Assembly (NCBI GenBank): GCA_958295875.1
Contig: OY282379.1
Location: 2,881,046-2,945,045 of the forward strand
Reading direction: 5' to 3'
Length of the DNA: 64,000 bases
Source: an uncultured Pseudomonadales bacterium
Lineage (GTDB): Bacteria; Pseudomonadota; Gammaproteobacteria; Pseudomonadales; Azotimanducaceae
Every line of letters begins with the position of its first letter. Position 1 is the first letter of the stretch. Positions 11,174 through 19,551 of this stretch are shown piece after piece. A program made the position numbers and the translations under genes. The notes under the pieces were generated by a model. It ran no database searches and had not been told where the DNA came from. It saw only the letters and a program-made list of their open reading frames with translations.

Positions 11174-11502
11174 CGGCGCCGGTCGTCGACGAGCGCGGTG
11201 AGGTGTTGACCAAGGCGCGGATGGCCGAGCACCTCTTCGAGGTGGTGGGCCTCAGCAAGGCAGAGGCCGCGGAGTTCGTGGAACACTTCTTCGAGGCCAT
11301 TCGCGAGACGTTGGCGAACAACGAGCCGGTGAAGCTCTCCGGCTTCGGCAATTTCACCTTGCGCGACAAGCGCGAACGCCCCGGGCGCAACCCCAAGACT
11401 GGCGAGGAAGTTCCGGTGACGGCGCGCCGCGTGGTGACGTTCCACGCTGGCCAGAAACTGCGGGTGCGAGTGGAGGTTCATGCCGGCGCGCGACGGGCCT
11501 AG
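11137..11502 (+). CDS. ihfA: Integration host factor subunit alpha
   Basis: A DNA-bending histone-like protein that forms a heterodimer with IhfB. The conserved body runs from [19 protein letters not shown] to the DNA-intercalating arm [20 protein letters not shown]. With the ATG at 11137 the product is 121 aa, about 20 residues longer than usual at the N-terminus. An in-frame GTG at 11203 would give a 99-aa product that starts where the homology starts. Neither has a strong ribosome-binding site, so the start is uncertain. The position after pheT is the classical gammaproteobacterial one. IHF also assists CRISPR adaptation in some type I systems, and such a locus begins less than 1 kb away. 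Confidence 0.95.
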   Translation: MSQEGLRGAPPLTAPVVDERGEVLTKARMAEHLFEVVGLSKAEAAEFVEHFFEAIRETLANNEPVKLSGFGNFTLRDKRERPGRNPKTGEEVPVTARRVVTFHAGQKLRVRVEVHAGARRA

Positions 11503-11881
11503 CGAACTACCGCCGATTCCCGGCAAGCGCTACTTCACCATCGGGGAGGTGAGCGAGCTCTGCGATGTGCAGCAGCATGTGCTGCGCCATTGGGAGAAAG
11601 AGTTCACCCAGCTCTCGCCAGTGCGTCGGCGTGGCAACCGCCGCGCCTATCAGCGCAAAGACCTGCTCGTCGTCCGCCAGATCCGCGCGCTGCGCTACGA
11701 GCAGGGCCTCACCACCGAAGGCGCGCGCCGCGCCCTCGCCGGCACCGACACCAAGCAAGATCGCGCCCAAACCTTGGAGCTCGCCCGCCAAACCGTCGCC
11801 GAACTCGACGAGGTGCTGCGCGCGCTGCGCGGCGGCGGCAAGGGGGCAGAGAGCGAAGGGGACGGGCTGCCGGGCGGCTAG
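11480..11881 (+). CDS. MerR family transcriptional regulator
   Basis: A 133-aa protein whose N-terminal half is a MerR winged helix: [27 protein letters not shown] followed by [36 protein letters not shown]. The C-terminal half is helical and has no metal-binding cysteines, so it is not a metal sensor of the MerR/CueR type. A gene of this kind follows ihfA in many gammaproteobacteria; its target is not established. It overlaps ihfA by 23 bases. Confidence 0.93.
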   Translation: MPARDGPSELPPIPGKRYFTIGEVSELCDVQQHVLRHWEKEFTQLSPVRRRGNRRAYQRKDLLVVRQIRALRYEQGLTTEGARRALAGTDTKQDRAQTLELARQTVAELDEVLRALRGGGKGAESEGDGLPGG

Positions 11882-11937
11882 ACGGAGAGGGGTTCCAACG
11901 AACGCGCTCCGAAACCGCTGCCGACGGGCCAATGAAG

Positions 11938-12042
11938 CCGGGCCTTACGGCCCGGAAGCGTGCGCGCTGCGCACGGAGAACCCGGAAAATCCAATGCTGC
12001 AATGCAGCCTGACCGGCCGTCTCGCCAAGCGTTGACTTGGCG
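11938..12042 (+). other. Cluster of four perfect hairpins between merR and the CRISPR-Cas operon
   Basis: Four consecutive inverted repeats lie in 105 bases. They are CCGGGCC/GGCCCGG (11938-11955, loop TTAC), CGTGCGC/GCGCACG (11959-11975, loop GCT), GCTGC/GCAGC (11996-12008, loop AAT) and CGCCAAG/CTTGGCG (12023-12042, loop CGTTGA). The first could terminate the ihfA-merR transcript. Together they look like a structured RNA or a relic element. No tRNA cloverleaf can be made from them. No coding frame with a recognisable product covers the stretch. Confidence 0.5.
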
Positions 12043-12090
12043 GCTAGGGCAGGAGGTTCCTTTTCATTGGATTTTCAGGATTTAAAGGAC

Positions 12091-12119
12091 TTGCATAGCG
12101 GCCCAAGTTCACATACGAT
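12091..12119 (+). promoter_or_regulatory. Sigma-70-type promoter of the CRISPR-Cas interference operon
   Basis: TTGCAT (12091-12096) and TACGAT (12114-12119) are separated by exactly 17 bases, in an AT-richer stretch 33 bases before the first ORF of the operon. An inverted repeat ACTTG (12089-12093) / CAAGT (12104-12108) overlaps the -35 box and could be an operator. Confidence 0.55.
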
Positions 12120-12151
12120 CAACTGCCTCAAAGCAGGGAGAAAACACCCTC

Positions 12152-12361
12152 ATGGTACTTCGTCGCGAGACCACCCGCACCACGCTCACCGTCGAAACGA
12201 CGCGAGTCGTGACAACAGTTTTCGAAGACGACGCCGGCAGCACCAGTCGATCGTATCCGCCCGGTTCGCGAGACGGCGCTCGACCGACCCTTGCCATTGG
12301 GCCAACGTTCGCTCGGTGCAAACTGCCCGCTCAGGACATCGACAGGAGAGACGATTCATGA
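12152..12361 (+). CDS. Small Thr/Arg-rich ORF translationally coupled to csb1, function unknown
   Basis: A 69-codon frame starting ATG with GGGAG about 12 bases upstream, right after the predicted cas promoter. The N-terminal half is unusually rich in Thr, Val and Arg (RRETTRTTLTVETTRVVTTV). The C-terminal half is polar and Pro-rich. Its stop overlaps the csb1 ATG (ATGA at 12358-12361), the arrangement of coupled genes. I recognise no family. It could be a cas accessory protein, a leader peptide that adjusts csb1 translation, or a chance frame. Third-position GC is only about 60 percent by eye, lower than in the housekeeping genes. Confidence 0.45.
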   Translation: MVLRRETTRTTLTVETTRVVTTVFEDDAGSTSRSYPPGSRDGARPTLAIGPTFARCKLPAQDIDRRDDS

Positions 12362-13674
12362 CCATTGATCTTCAAGCCTTCGCCGAAGCGATCGGCGGAG
12401 ACGCTGCGTTCCGCCGCATTCGACGGCTTCAACCAGTGGGCGGGCCCGGCGATAAGATATTCCCGCCTACTTACCCGGCCGCACGCCGTGGCGCTCCACC
12501 GCGCCATGTGTTCGAAATGCGCCGGTTAGGAGGCCAAGAAATCTGGTGCGTGTTGATTGATAGCGTCCAGAGCCAAGCCAACCGGCTCGAAGAGGCGCTG
12601 TGGATGGCAACTGCCGAAGAAGCCGGCGATGGCTCGGTGCCCCTCCCCTTTGTCACGGTGGATTTCCGCGGGGCGGGGCTGGAACCGGTGGAACGCATCA
12701 CTTCGCTGGACGCGCCGCACCGAGTGTACGACGCCATCCTGCGCGACAGCTTGCTTGATGGCATCCCCTTCATGCAGAGCGAAGCAGGCCGTCGACTGGC
12801 AGCGGCTAAGCCCGCCGACGCGACTGCGCTGCTGGAACTCTCGCCGAACGCCCTGCTGTTTGGCGCTTGGCACAGCCAAGGCGAAGGGGGGGGGCTCGGT
12901 GCGAAGTTCTCGCGTGCGCTCGTCTCCGAGATTGTAGGTGTCGATACTCCGGTTGAAGAAACTGCCGCGAGTCGACGCGGGAGCCAGATGGCAGCTGGAG
13001 GAGAAACCGAAGTACAAACGTCTGCGCGGCGTACGGGAAGCAGGATCGACCCGTTGGGCACTTTGAAAGACGTGCGGATCTACCAGTCTGCGGAAGAGGA
13101 GGGCGAATGGACGCCATTCGAGGACGAGGCGAGGAAACAGAAGTCCAAGCCAGTGCTCTTTAGTCGGAAGGGAGGCGGTTCTAAGGCGGGCAAGCCTTCA
13201 GTCATCAACCACGGCAACATCGCGCCCACCGTCGAACCCCTTGGCGTGACCTGCGACCATGTGGAACACCGTGCGACGATCACGCTGGCAGGCCTCAGGA
13301 GGCTTCGGTTCGGTGGCGGCGAGCGAGACGCTGCGGGGCGTGCGCTCATTGCATCGCTTGGCCTCTTGGCGCTGGCCGAACAGGATGCGCGTGGCTATGC
13401 GCTGCGCTCCCGATGTGATTTGGTTTGCGACGGTGCCGCGCCGCTCGAATTGGTGCATGCAGATGGATCGACGGCGTCGGTTGAACTGGACCGCGAGCAG
13501 GCCCGGGCACTCTATCGCGAAGCATACGTGGATGCCGAACGGGTGGGCTTTCAGTTCAAGTCCCTCGTCCTCAAGCCGCAGGACAAGCTGGTCGAGATCG
13601 TGCGTAGGAGCCGTCAACGGGCGTTGGCAGGTGAAGGCGGGGACAGCGAGGACGACGATGGGACTCCTTCTTGA
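12358..13674 (+). CDS. csb1: Type I-G CRISPR backbone protein Cas7 (Csb1, GSU0053 family)
   Basis: A 438-aa protein recognised from its family features and its place before csb2. Segments such as PPTYPAARRGAPPRHVFEMRR, LIDSVQSQANRLEEAL and TSLDAPHRVYDAILRDS match the Csb1 pattern. The acidic C-terminus (GGDSEDDDG) is probably disordered. Csb1 is the Cas7-type subunit that polymerises along the crRNA in the I-G Cascade complex. The ATG at 12358 has GGAGAG 7 bases upstream. A longer in-frame extension back to 12037 crosses the promoter and was not used. It overlaps csb2 by 17 bases. Confidence 0.9.
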   Translation: MTIDLQAFAEAIGGDAAFRRIRRLQPVGGPGDKIFPPTYPAARRGAPPRHVFEMRRLGGQEIWCVLIDSVQSQANRLEEALWMATAEEAGDGSVPLPFVTVDFRGAGLEPVERITSLDAPHRVYDAILRDSLLDGIPFMQSEAGRRLAAAKPADATALLELSPNALLFGAWHSQGEGGGLGAKFSRALVSEIVGVDTPVEETAASRRGSQMAAGGETEVQTSARRTGSRIDPLGTLKDVRIYQSAEEEGEWTPFEDEARKQKSKPVLFSRKGGGSKAGKPSVINHGNIAPTVEPLGVTCDHVEHRATITLAGLRRLRFGGGERDAAGRALIASLGLLALAEQDARGYALRSRCDLVCDGAAPLELVHADGSTASVELDREQARALYREAYVDAERVGFQFKSLVLKPQDKLVEIVRRSRQRALAGEGGDSEDDDGTPS

Positions 13675-15109
13675 AATCGAGTTCCTGACCGGGGTTTGCC
13701 GCGCCGCCCGGGAGCCGAGCGACGATGCGCCCGATTGGCCGCCGCAACCGGACAGGGTGTTTTCCGCCCTTGTGTCCGCTTGGGCAGCGCGTGGCGAACG
13801 GGCCGACGAGCGGACGGCACTCGAGTGGCTGGAAGAGCAGCCACCCCCGATCATTCATGCGAGCGGCCACACGTCGAGGACAACGCCCGATGTGTTCGTT
13901 CCACCGAACGATGCAAAGCGTTCGACAGCGGAGAAGAGGTATCTGAAGGTCATGCCGGACGGACGTCCGCGCCAGCCACGCCGGTTCCCGACGGCGCGGC
14001 CAGACGACCCGATTGTGGCCATGGCTTGGCCGGCGGAATCTTTGCCGGAACCCGCGTTGCTTGAAGTGCTGAACGCCTTGGCGAGCTGCGTTGGCTATCT
14101 CGGCCACTCGGCCAGCTTGGTTCGATGCCGGTTCGTGCTGGACGACAGCCCGGTGGATGGACATCCGGCCGAGCATGCCCGTCGGCGCGTTTACCCTGGG
14201 CGGTTGCGCGAGCTGGAGGAAGCCCACAGCGCGAACCCCGTTCGCCCGACCATCGGGCCCGGTGCGCCGGTCTTCCCCAAGGAATCGCTGGAGGCAACTC
14301 AGTTGGACCATGACTGGCTGGCGCTGGAAGTGATCGACGGCGAGGTCCCGAATATCCGTGCCGCCGCCCTCGTCTGCCGTGTGCTGCGCAAGACCTTGAT
14401 GAGCGGTTATCGGAAAGCGGGATTGGGGGAAGCGATACCGGAGGTTGTATCTGGCCATACTCCGAGTCGCGCACCCACCCGGCAGCCGCATCTAGCGATC
14501 GCGCCGCTTGCTTTTGCCGGCTTCCCCCATGCCGATGGGCGCGTGTTGGGTTTCGCTTTGATCCCACCGCTGGCCACTACGCTCGACCGAATTGAAGGTT
14601 TCCACTTGGCCTTCAACCAAGTGGCGCGTGCGGATCGCGATTTGGAGCGTCGCGTCCTGACACTGGAGGGTGCGCCGCTGCGCGAGCCGCTGCGCCTCGC
14701 CCCCGTACCGAGAGACGGCACACAGAAGCGGTCGCTATCGTCCGCGCCCTACCTGACGCCGTCACGCATCTGGTCCAGCGCGACGCCGATCGTGCTTGAG
14801 CGTCACCTGAAACGGAAAGATGAAGCCGAAGTACGGGAACTCATTGCGAGCGCTTGCCAAAATGCCCATCTGCCGCGCCCAGACCTAGGAAGCATTTGGG
14901 TGGGCAAACATTCAGCGGTTGAAGGCATGCCTCCCGCAAGGCCACTCGCGGGCGAACCACCGTGGACCCGGTGGCGGCTGCCGAAATCGCTGGCGAGCCG
15001 CCAACTGGTGCATGCGGTTATCGACTTTGGGGTAGATGTGTCCGGCCCCGTCCTGCTCGGCGCGGGGCGATTTGTGGGCCTCGGTCTCTGCCGCGGCAAG
15101 GGGGATTGA
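13658..15109 (+). CDS. csb2: Type I-G Cas5-Cas6 fusion (Csb2, GSU0054 family)
   Basis: A 483-aa protein starting MGLLLEIEFLTGVCRAA, followed by DWPPQPDRVFSALVSAWAARG, typical of Csb2 N-termini. The C-terminus has the RAMP glycine-rich loop GPVLLGAGRFVGLGLCRGKGD. Csb2 is the signature protein of subtype I-G. It combines a Cas5-like part that holds the crRNA 5' handle with a Cas6-like endoribonuclease that cuts pre-crRNA in the repeat. The ATG at 13658 lies within the csb1 end, so translation is probably coupled. cas3 starts 2 bases after its stop. Confidence 0.9.
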   Translation: MGLLLEIEFLTGVCRAAREPSDDAPDWPPQPDRVFSALVSAWAARGERADERTALEWLEEQPPPIIHASGHTSRTTPDVFVPPNDAKRSTAEKRYLKVMPDGRPRQPRRFPTARPDDPIVAMAWPAESLPEPALLEVLNALASCVGYLGHSASLVRCRFVLDDSPVDGHPAEHARRRVYPGRLRELEEAHSANPVRPTIGPGAPVFPKESLEATQLDHDWLALEVIDGEVPNIRAAALVCRVLRKTLMSGYRKAGLGEAIPEVVSGHTPSRAPTRQPHLAIAPLAFAGFPHADGRVLGFALIPPLATTLDRIEGFHLAFNQVARADRDLERRVLTLEGAPLREPLRLAPVPRDGTQKRSLSSAPYLTPSRIWSSATPIVLERHLKRKDEAEVRELIASACQNAHLPRPDLGSIWVGKHSAVEGMPPARPLAGEPPWTRWRLPKSLASRQLVHAVIDFGVDVSGPVLLGAGRFVGLGLCRGKGD

Positions 15110-15111
15110 GC

Positions 15112-18081
15112 ATGGAACTTCATCCCGCGGATTTTGCTGAGTTCTTTCAGGCCGTACACGGCGAACGTCCGTTTCCTTGGCAGCAGAAACTGGTTGACCG
15201 CCTCGCAGCCGACGACGAGTGGCCGGATGTGTTGGACCTCCCAACTGGTGCCGGCAAGACAGCCGCGATGGACGCTGCGGTGTTTCATCTAGCGCTGCGC
15301 GCCGGTGCGCCGGCTAGGGCTGCACTGCGGATTGCGCTAGTCGTGGATCGGCGCCTCGTGGTCGACCATGCGTTCGAGCGAGCTAACAGAATAGCCCGTG
15401 AGCTTCGCAAGGCGCTGTGTGACGGCGCGGTGGCGCATGAGGTCGTCGTCGAAGTCGCCCGCCGACTGCGCCTGCTGGCGGGCGACGGGGCGCCGCCGCT
15501 GATCGCGCGTCGGCTTCGCGGGGGTGCTCCGCTGGAGCACGATTGGGTGCGCACGCCCACGCAGCCGACGATCCTTTGCTCCACGGTCGATCAAGTCGGT
15601 TCGCGACTGCTATTTCGTGGCTACGGCGTATCGGATCGCATGAAACCCGTTCATGCCGGATTGCTCGGTGCCAATAGCCTGATCCTGTTGGACGAGGCGC
15701 ACCTCTCTGAACCGTTCCGGCAGACGCTGGCGGCGGTACGATCCATCGGCGGGGCCAGAGTGCGAACGGCATTACTCTCGGCCACGCTCGGGGTAGAGGC
15801 GAAGCGCCCACTGCGGCTTGCCGAAGCCGACCGCGCCCATACCGTGTTGAAGAAACGGCTCGAAGCGCGCAAGTTCGTCAAACTGAAACTGGTGCGTGGG
15901 GAACCTGGGGTTGTTGCGAAGGTGTTCGCCGAGGCGGCGCGCGAGACGGCGGAGCGGCTGCGAAAGAGAGGAGTCTCGTCGGCCGCCATCGGCGTCGTGG
16001 TGAACCGCGTGGCTTTGGCGCGGCAAGTCTTTGAGGCGCTGAAGGGTGCCGAGAGTGGGCTGGACGCGGTGCTGATGATCGGGCGTTCCCGCAACGTTAG
16101 CCGGGACACGATTGCCAAGAGGCTGGAGCCCTTCCAAACGGGCGCGTCTGGTCGCTCTCAAGCGGCGCCGCTGTTCATCGTCGCTACCCAGTGCTTGGAA
16201 GTCGGGGTGGACATCGACCTCGACGGTCTCGTCACGCAAGCAGCTTCCCTCGATGCGCTGCGGCAACGTTTCGGCCGCCTGAACCGAGCTGGGCGGGAGG
16301 CCTCAGCGGAGGGAATGATCTTGGCCTGTGCCGAAGATGTCGCCAAACGGGCCGACGATCCTGTCTATGGAGACCGCATTCGCTTGACCTGGGACGTGCT
16401 TCAAAGGTTTGCGGAAGGCGACGTGGTGGATTTCGGCGTTGAGGCGTTGCCTAGGCGCCTACGCGAACTTGGTGTCGATGAAGGTGCGTTGGCAGCGCGA
16501 CAGGTAGATGCCCCCGTTGTCATGCCCGCCTATCTCGATCTTTGGTCGCAGACCTCGCCGCGGCCTACGGCTGATCCGGAGATTGGGTTGTTCCTACACG
16601 GCGCCGAAAGGGCGGCTGCCGACGTCTCGTTGGTCTGGCGCGGTGACATTACGGAAGGCGATCTAGCCCAAGCGCGTGAAAGTGGGGTCGAGGAGTTGCT
16701 TCGATTGGTTCCACCTCGCGCTGCCGAGGCAGTCGACGTGCCCGTATGGGCTGCACGGGCTTGGCTTCACCGGGCGCAGGGTGACGCCGGGCGGTTTGAT
16801 GCCTTGTCCGATGCGCCGGAGCGTGAGGACGAAGGGGCGGTGACGGCTGGGCGTGGCAGGGAAGGACGGCCGGTGTTCCGTTGGGCTGGGCCGGGCGACG
16901 GGCGCACGGGTGTCGTCGGGGCGGACGCGTTGCGCCCCGGGGATATGCTGATTGTCCCCGCGGAGTACGGTGGTTGTGACCGTTTCGGCTGGGCCCCGGA
17001 CTCCGTCGATCGCGTGAAGGACGTGGCCAACGATGCGGCCAAGCCGTTTTGGGGGCGGCGGTGTGCGGTTCGGGTGGCACCTGGCCTTTTGCAGGACGTG
17101 TTGTGGAACCGTGTTGCGCCGATGCTCCAAGACGAAGGCACCACTGGCACCGAACTGATCAGCCGGCTGCTCGACGTGTTGCCGCAAGGGGAAGCGATGC
17201 CGCGGGGAGAGGAGGAACTGGGAGAGGGAGAAAACGATGGAGTGGCGGCGTCTGCGGGGATAAGGGATGGATTGAAGGCCTTGCAGCGCCACAAACGGCG
17301 TGCGCCAGTTTGGTTTCGTTATCTTGGCGATGGTGCCAGAGGCGTTGTTTTGGTGGCGGAGCGGGGCGTTGAGGGGCAGGACACGGCGGATGATGAGGCA
17401 AGTCCCGCAACAGAACACGACACCATCTCAAACACTTCCAGCGGGCCGGTGGAGCTCGACGATCATGGGTGTCGGGTCGCCCGCTTCGCCAAGCGCTTCG
17501 CGGAAACGCTCGGCCTTGATGAAGCGGCGGAGGATTTGCGGCTCGCCGCGTATCTCCACGATGCCGGCAAGGCCGACCGGCGTTTCCAAGTGATGCTGTC
17601 AGGCGGCGATCTTTGGAATCATCCCGACGGACCACCTTTGGCCAAGAGCGGGCTGCCGTGGTCGCAGGGGGCCAGCACCCGCGCCGGGCTGCCGGCCGGC
17701 TGGCGGCACGAAGCGCTCTCTGTGAGGATGGCGCTAGCGCATCCCCGGTTTGCCGATGCGTCCGATCCCGAGCTTGTCCTTTGGCTGATAGGCAGCCACC
17801 ACGGGTTGGGCCGACCGTTCTTCGACTTTCTCGACCCCGAGCCGGACCAGGCGCCGCTCCCATGTTTGGGCGTCGCTAGCTGGCACCTCACGGCAGGCGA
17901 CGCAGGGCCGCAATCATTGTCCTTCGCGTTTCGCGGCGCCGATTGGACGTCCTTGTTCGAAGACCTCAAGCGACGCTATGGCATTTGGGGTTTGGCCCAC
18001 TTGGAAGCGATCCTGCGCTTGGCGGATCACCGGGCATCGGAGCAAGAGCAGGATGGGGAAAAGAAGAGGGAGCGGGCGTGA
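15112..18081 (+). CDS. cas3: CRISPR-associated helicase-nuclease Cas3 with C-terminal HD domain (type I-G)
   Basis: A 989-aa protein. The SF2 helicase comes first: Walker A DLPTGAGKT (~42-50), DEAH (194-197), SAT (~223-225) and motif VI QRFGRLNRAGR (385-395). The HD nuclease is C-terminal: LHDAGKADRRFQ with HD near residues 816-817, and later HHGLGRPFFDFLDP. Helicase-then-HD is the reverse of most Cas3 proteins and is characteristic of I-G (GSU0051-like). Cas3 is recruited by target-bound Cascade and degrades the displaced strand. The start at 15112 follows the csb2 stop. A GTGA overlap couples it to the next gene. Confidence 0.95.
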   Translation: MELHPADFAEFFQAVHGERPFPWQQKLVDRLAADDEWPDVLDLPTGAGKTAAMDAAVFHLALRAGAPARAALRIALVVDRRLVVDHAFERANRIARELRKALCDGAVAHEVVVEVARRLRLLAGDGAPPLIARRLRGGAPLEHDWVRTPTQPTILCSTVDQVGSRLLFRGYGVSDRMKPVHAGLLGANSLILLDEAHLSEPFRQTLAAVRSIGGARVRTALLSATLGVEAKRPLRLAEADRAHTVLKKRLEARKFVKLKLVRGEPGVVAKVFAEAARETAERLRKRGVSSAAIGVVVNRVALARQVFEALKGAESGLDAVLMIGRSRNVSRDTIAKRLEPFQTGASGRSQAAPLFIVATQCLEVGVDIDLDGLVTQAASLDALRQRFGRLNRAGREASAEGMILACAEDVAKRADDPVYGDRIRLTWDVLQRFAEGDVVDFGVEALPRRLRELGVDEGALAARQVDAPVVMPAYLDLWSQTSPRPTADPEIGLFLHGAERAAADVSLVWRGDITEGDLAQARESGVEELLRLVPPRAAEAVDVPVWAARAWLHRAQGDAGRFDALSDAPEREDEGAVTAGRGREGRPVFRWAGPGDGRTGVVGADALRPGDMLIVPAEYGGCDRFGWAPDSVDRVKDVANDAAKPFWGRRCAVRVAPGLLQDVLWNRVAPMLQDEGTTGTELISRLLDVLPQGEAMPRGEEELGEGENDGVAASAGIRDGLKALQRHKRRAPVWFRYLGDGARGVVLVAERGVEGQDTADDEASPATEHDTISNTSSGPVELDDHGCRVARFAKRFAETLGLDEAAEDLRLAAYLHDAGKADRRFQVMLSGGDLWNHPDGPPLAKSGLPWSQGASTRAGLPAGWRHEALSVRMALAHPRFADASDPELVLWLIGSHHGLGRPFFDFLDPEPDQAPLPCLGVASWHLTAGDAGPQSLSFAFRGADWTSLFEDLKRRYGIWGLAHLEAILRLADHRASEQEQDGEKKRERA

Positions 18082-19064
18082 CCACCAGTTCAGATTATCG
18101 TCTCGACGGGCTGGAGCCCGACAACCTGCTGGCGTTCATGGCGTTGCTGGGCCTGCTGCGAACCCTAGAAGAGGCTCGTCCTAGCTGGCATCCGCGTGTG
18201 TATTGGACGGTGAATGCCCCGCCTCTTCGTCCGAGCCTAAGGGTTGCGGAGACGGTGGCGCACGATGCGATAGTCGAGGCTGTAGCCGAGGGGCTTGCGG
18301 CTCTGGCTCGCCACCATGACTTTGAAGGCCGGTCAGACTTGACGCTACTGCCTGACGAGGCGCTGCAGAGGCTCTGTGAGGCGGCGCAAAAGGACCGCTA
18401 CACCGCTGATGTTTGGGCGTCGCTCGTCAGCAACGCCGCAGTCACCCGAGATGGTAAGAAAGTGGAGCCGACGCCGCTTTGTTTCATGTTCGGTCAGGGG
18501 CACCAGCACTTTCTATCGCGGCTCGTTTCGGTTCCGCAGCAGCGTGTGCCGCCCAAGCGAGGTTCTGGCCGAAACAAGTTGGAGATTTCCGAGGCAGAGT
18601 GTTTGCGTGAGGCGCTGTTCGCAACATGGAAGCGGCCCGACGCGACGGACTCGTTCCGATGGGACCCTCACGAAGATGTGCGTTATGCGTTGCGGTCTCG
18701 AGATCCGACCGACTCGAAGACTAAGGAGACCACGCAACACGCCGCCAACCGGCTCGCCGCGATCGGGCTTTCCGCAATGACCGTGGCACCAAGGCGTGTG
18801 GCCGGTAGGGTGCGGCTTGCGCTGTTGGGTGGCCAGCATGAGCGCGATGGCACCCACACCGTGAATTGGCCCATCTGGCGTGAACCAACCACTCTCGCCA
18901 GCATTCGTGCCCTGCTCGGCCACCCGCGCCTCAACTGTTGGAGGACCCGCGCGGCCTTGGGAATCGTGGAGTTGCGCCGTGCGCGAAGAATTGCGTCCGG
19001 GAAGTTCGTGAACGTCACAAGGGCCACCGCCAATCCGGAGCGTGCAGGCGATGCAATCGGGTGA
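18078..19064 (+). CDS. csb3: Type I-G Csb3/Cas8-like protein (candidate large subunit)
   Basis: A 328-aa protein starting at GTG in the GTGA overlap with cas3. The N-terminal LDGLEPDNLLAFMALLGLLRTLEEARP matches the opening helix of the Csb3/Csx17 group. Later segments TPLCFMFGQGHQHFLSRL and GLSAMTVAPRR are compatible. In I-G systems this gene is thought to supply the Cas8-type subunit that recognises the PAM and recruits Cas3. At 328 aa it is much shorter than the ~700-aa Csx17 proteins of other I-G loci, and no second large-subunit gene is present. The assignment to Csb3 rather than a short Csx17 rests on length and position. Confidence 0.75.
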   Translation: MTTSSDYRLDGLEPDNLLAFMALLGLLRTLEEARPSWHPRVYWTVNAPPLRPSLRVAETVAHDAIVEAVAEGLAALARHHDFEGRSDLTLLPDEALQRLCEAAQKDRYTADVWASLVSNAAVTRDGKKVEPTPLCFMFGQGHQHFLSRLVSVPQQRVPPKRGSGRNKLEISEAECLREALFATWKRPDATDSFRWDPHEDVRYALRSRDPTDSKTKETTQHAANRLAAIGLSAMTVAPRRVAGRVRLALLGGQHERDGTHTVNWPIWREPTTLASIRALLGHPRLNCWRTRAALGIVELRRARRIASGKFVNVTRATANPERAGDAIG

Positions 19065-19551
19065 TGACGAGAATGCAGGCCATGCTGGTGGTGAGCGATG
19101 TGCGCCTCGCTGGCGGGATGGGGATGACGCTCCCTTGATACTGGCCCAAGAAGTTGAGCATCTTCCATTTGGGCAGAATGTCGTAGGCTGCTTGGAAGTG
19201 CAAGCTCGACTATTCGGCGGGCTCTCTTGTGGGGAAGTATCTAAGTACACCAATCGTAACGCTGCCGATCGACCAAGGCTTTCTGGAGGGATGAGGAGAT
19301 TTGCCGTTTCTCGGAGAAACGGCTATGGTGTGATTTGCCGAGCAAATGCGAGACCCACAGTGCTGCGCTCAATTGCCGTGACCTCTCGCACTTGCATCGC
19401 AAGTTCTTTGACAACAAGGAGTTATCGCCGCCCACCACGTTGGAGAGGAAGGTGGAAACTTGGGTGTTAGGGTTTGGAGGACGCCAAAAAATGGTCACCT
19501 CTCGAAAGCTATGACTCTGGAGCTCGTTTGACGCCGGTTCCAGAGGGTGCC
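19065..19551 (+). promoter_or_regulatory. CRISPR leader region with palindromes
   Basis: This 487-bp AT-richer stretch lies between csb3 and the first repeat. Array polarity marks it as the leader: repeats decay at the far end, and the 8-base ATTGAAGC handle faces away from it. It holds a 21-bp palindrome at 19303-19323 (GCCGTTTCTC/GAGAAACGGC around one base). It also holds two copies of a 15-bp palindrome of form AYTTGCNNNGCAART at 19333-19347 and 19390-19404. GATTTGCCG occurs twice (19298-19306, 19332-19340), overlapping the first two palindromes. A TTGACA lies at 19408-19413 without a matched -10. No convincing coding frame was seen. Confidence 0.6.

Noticed and set aside
11882..12090. A tRNA gene after ihfA-merR, as in some gammaproteobacteria
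   Set aside because: The hairpins cannot be arranged into a cloverleaf, and no anticodon or T-arm consensus is present.
12037..12357. N-terminal extension of csb1 upstream of 12358
   Set aside because: It would cross the predicted promoter and the small ORF. The ATG at 12358 has its own ribosome-binding site and begins a Cas7-like sequence.
19408..19413. TTGACA as the -35 box of an array promoter
   Set aside because: No -10-like hexamer was found 16-18 bases downstream, so the array promoter could not be placed.
19042..19470. 142-codon frame downstream of csb3 that might extend a longer Cas8
   Set aside because: Different reading frame from csb3, no recognisable motif, and it lies in the AT-richer leader with palindromes.
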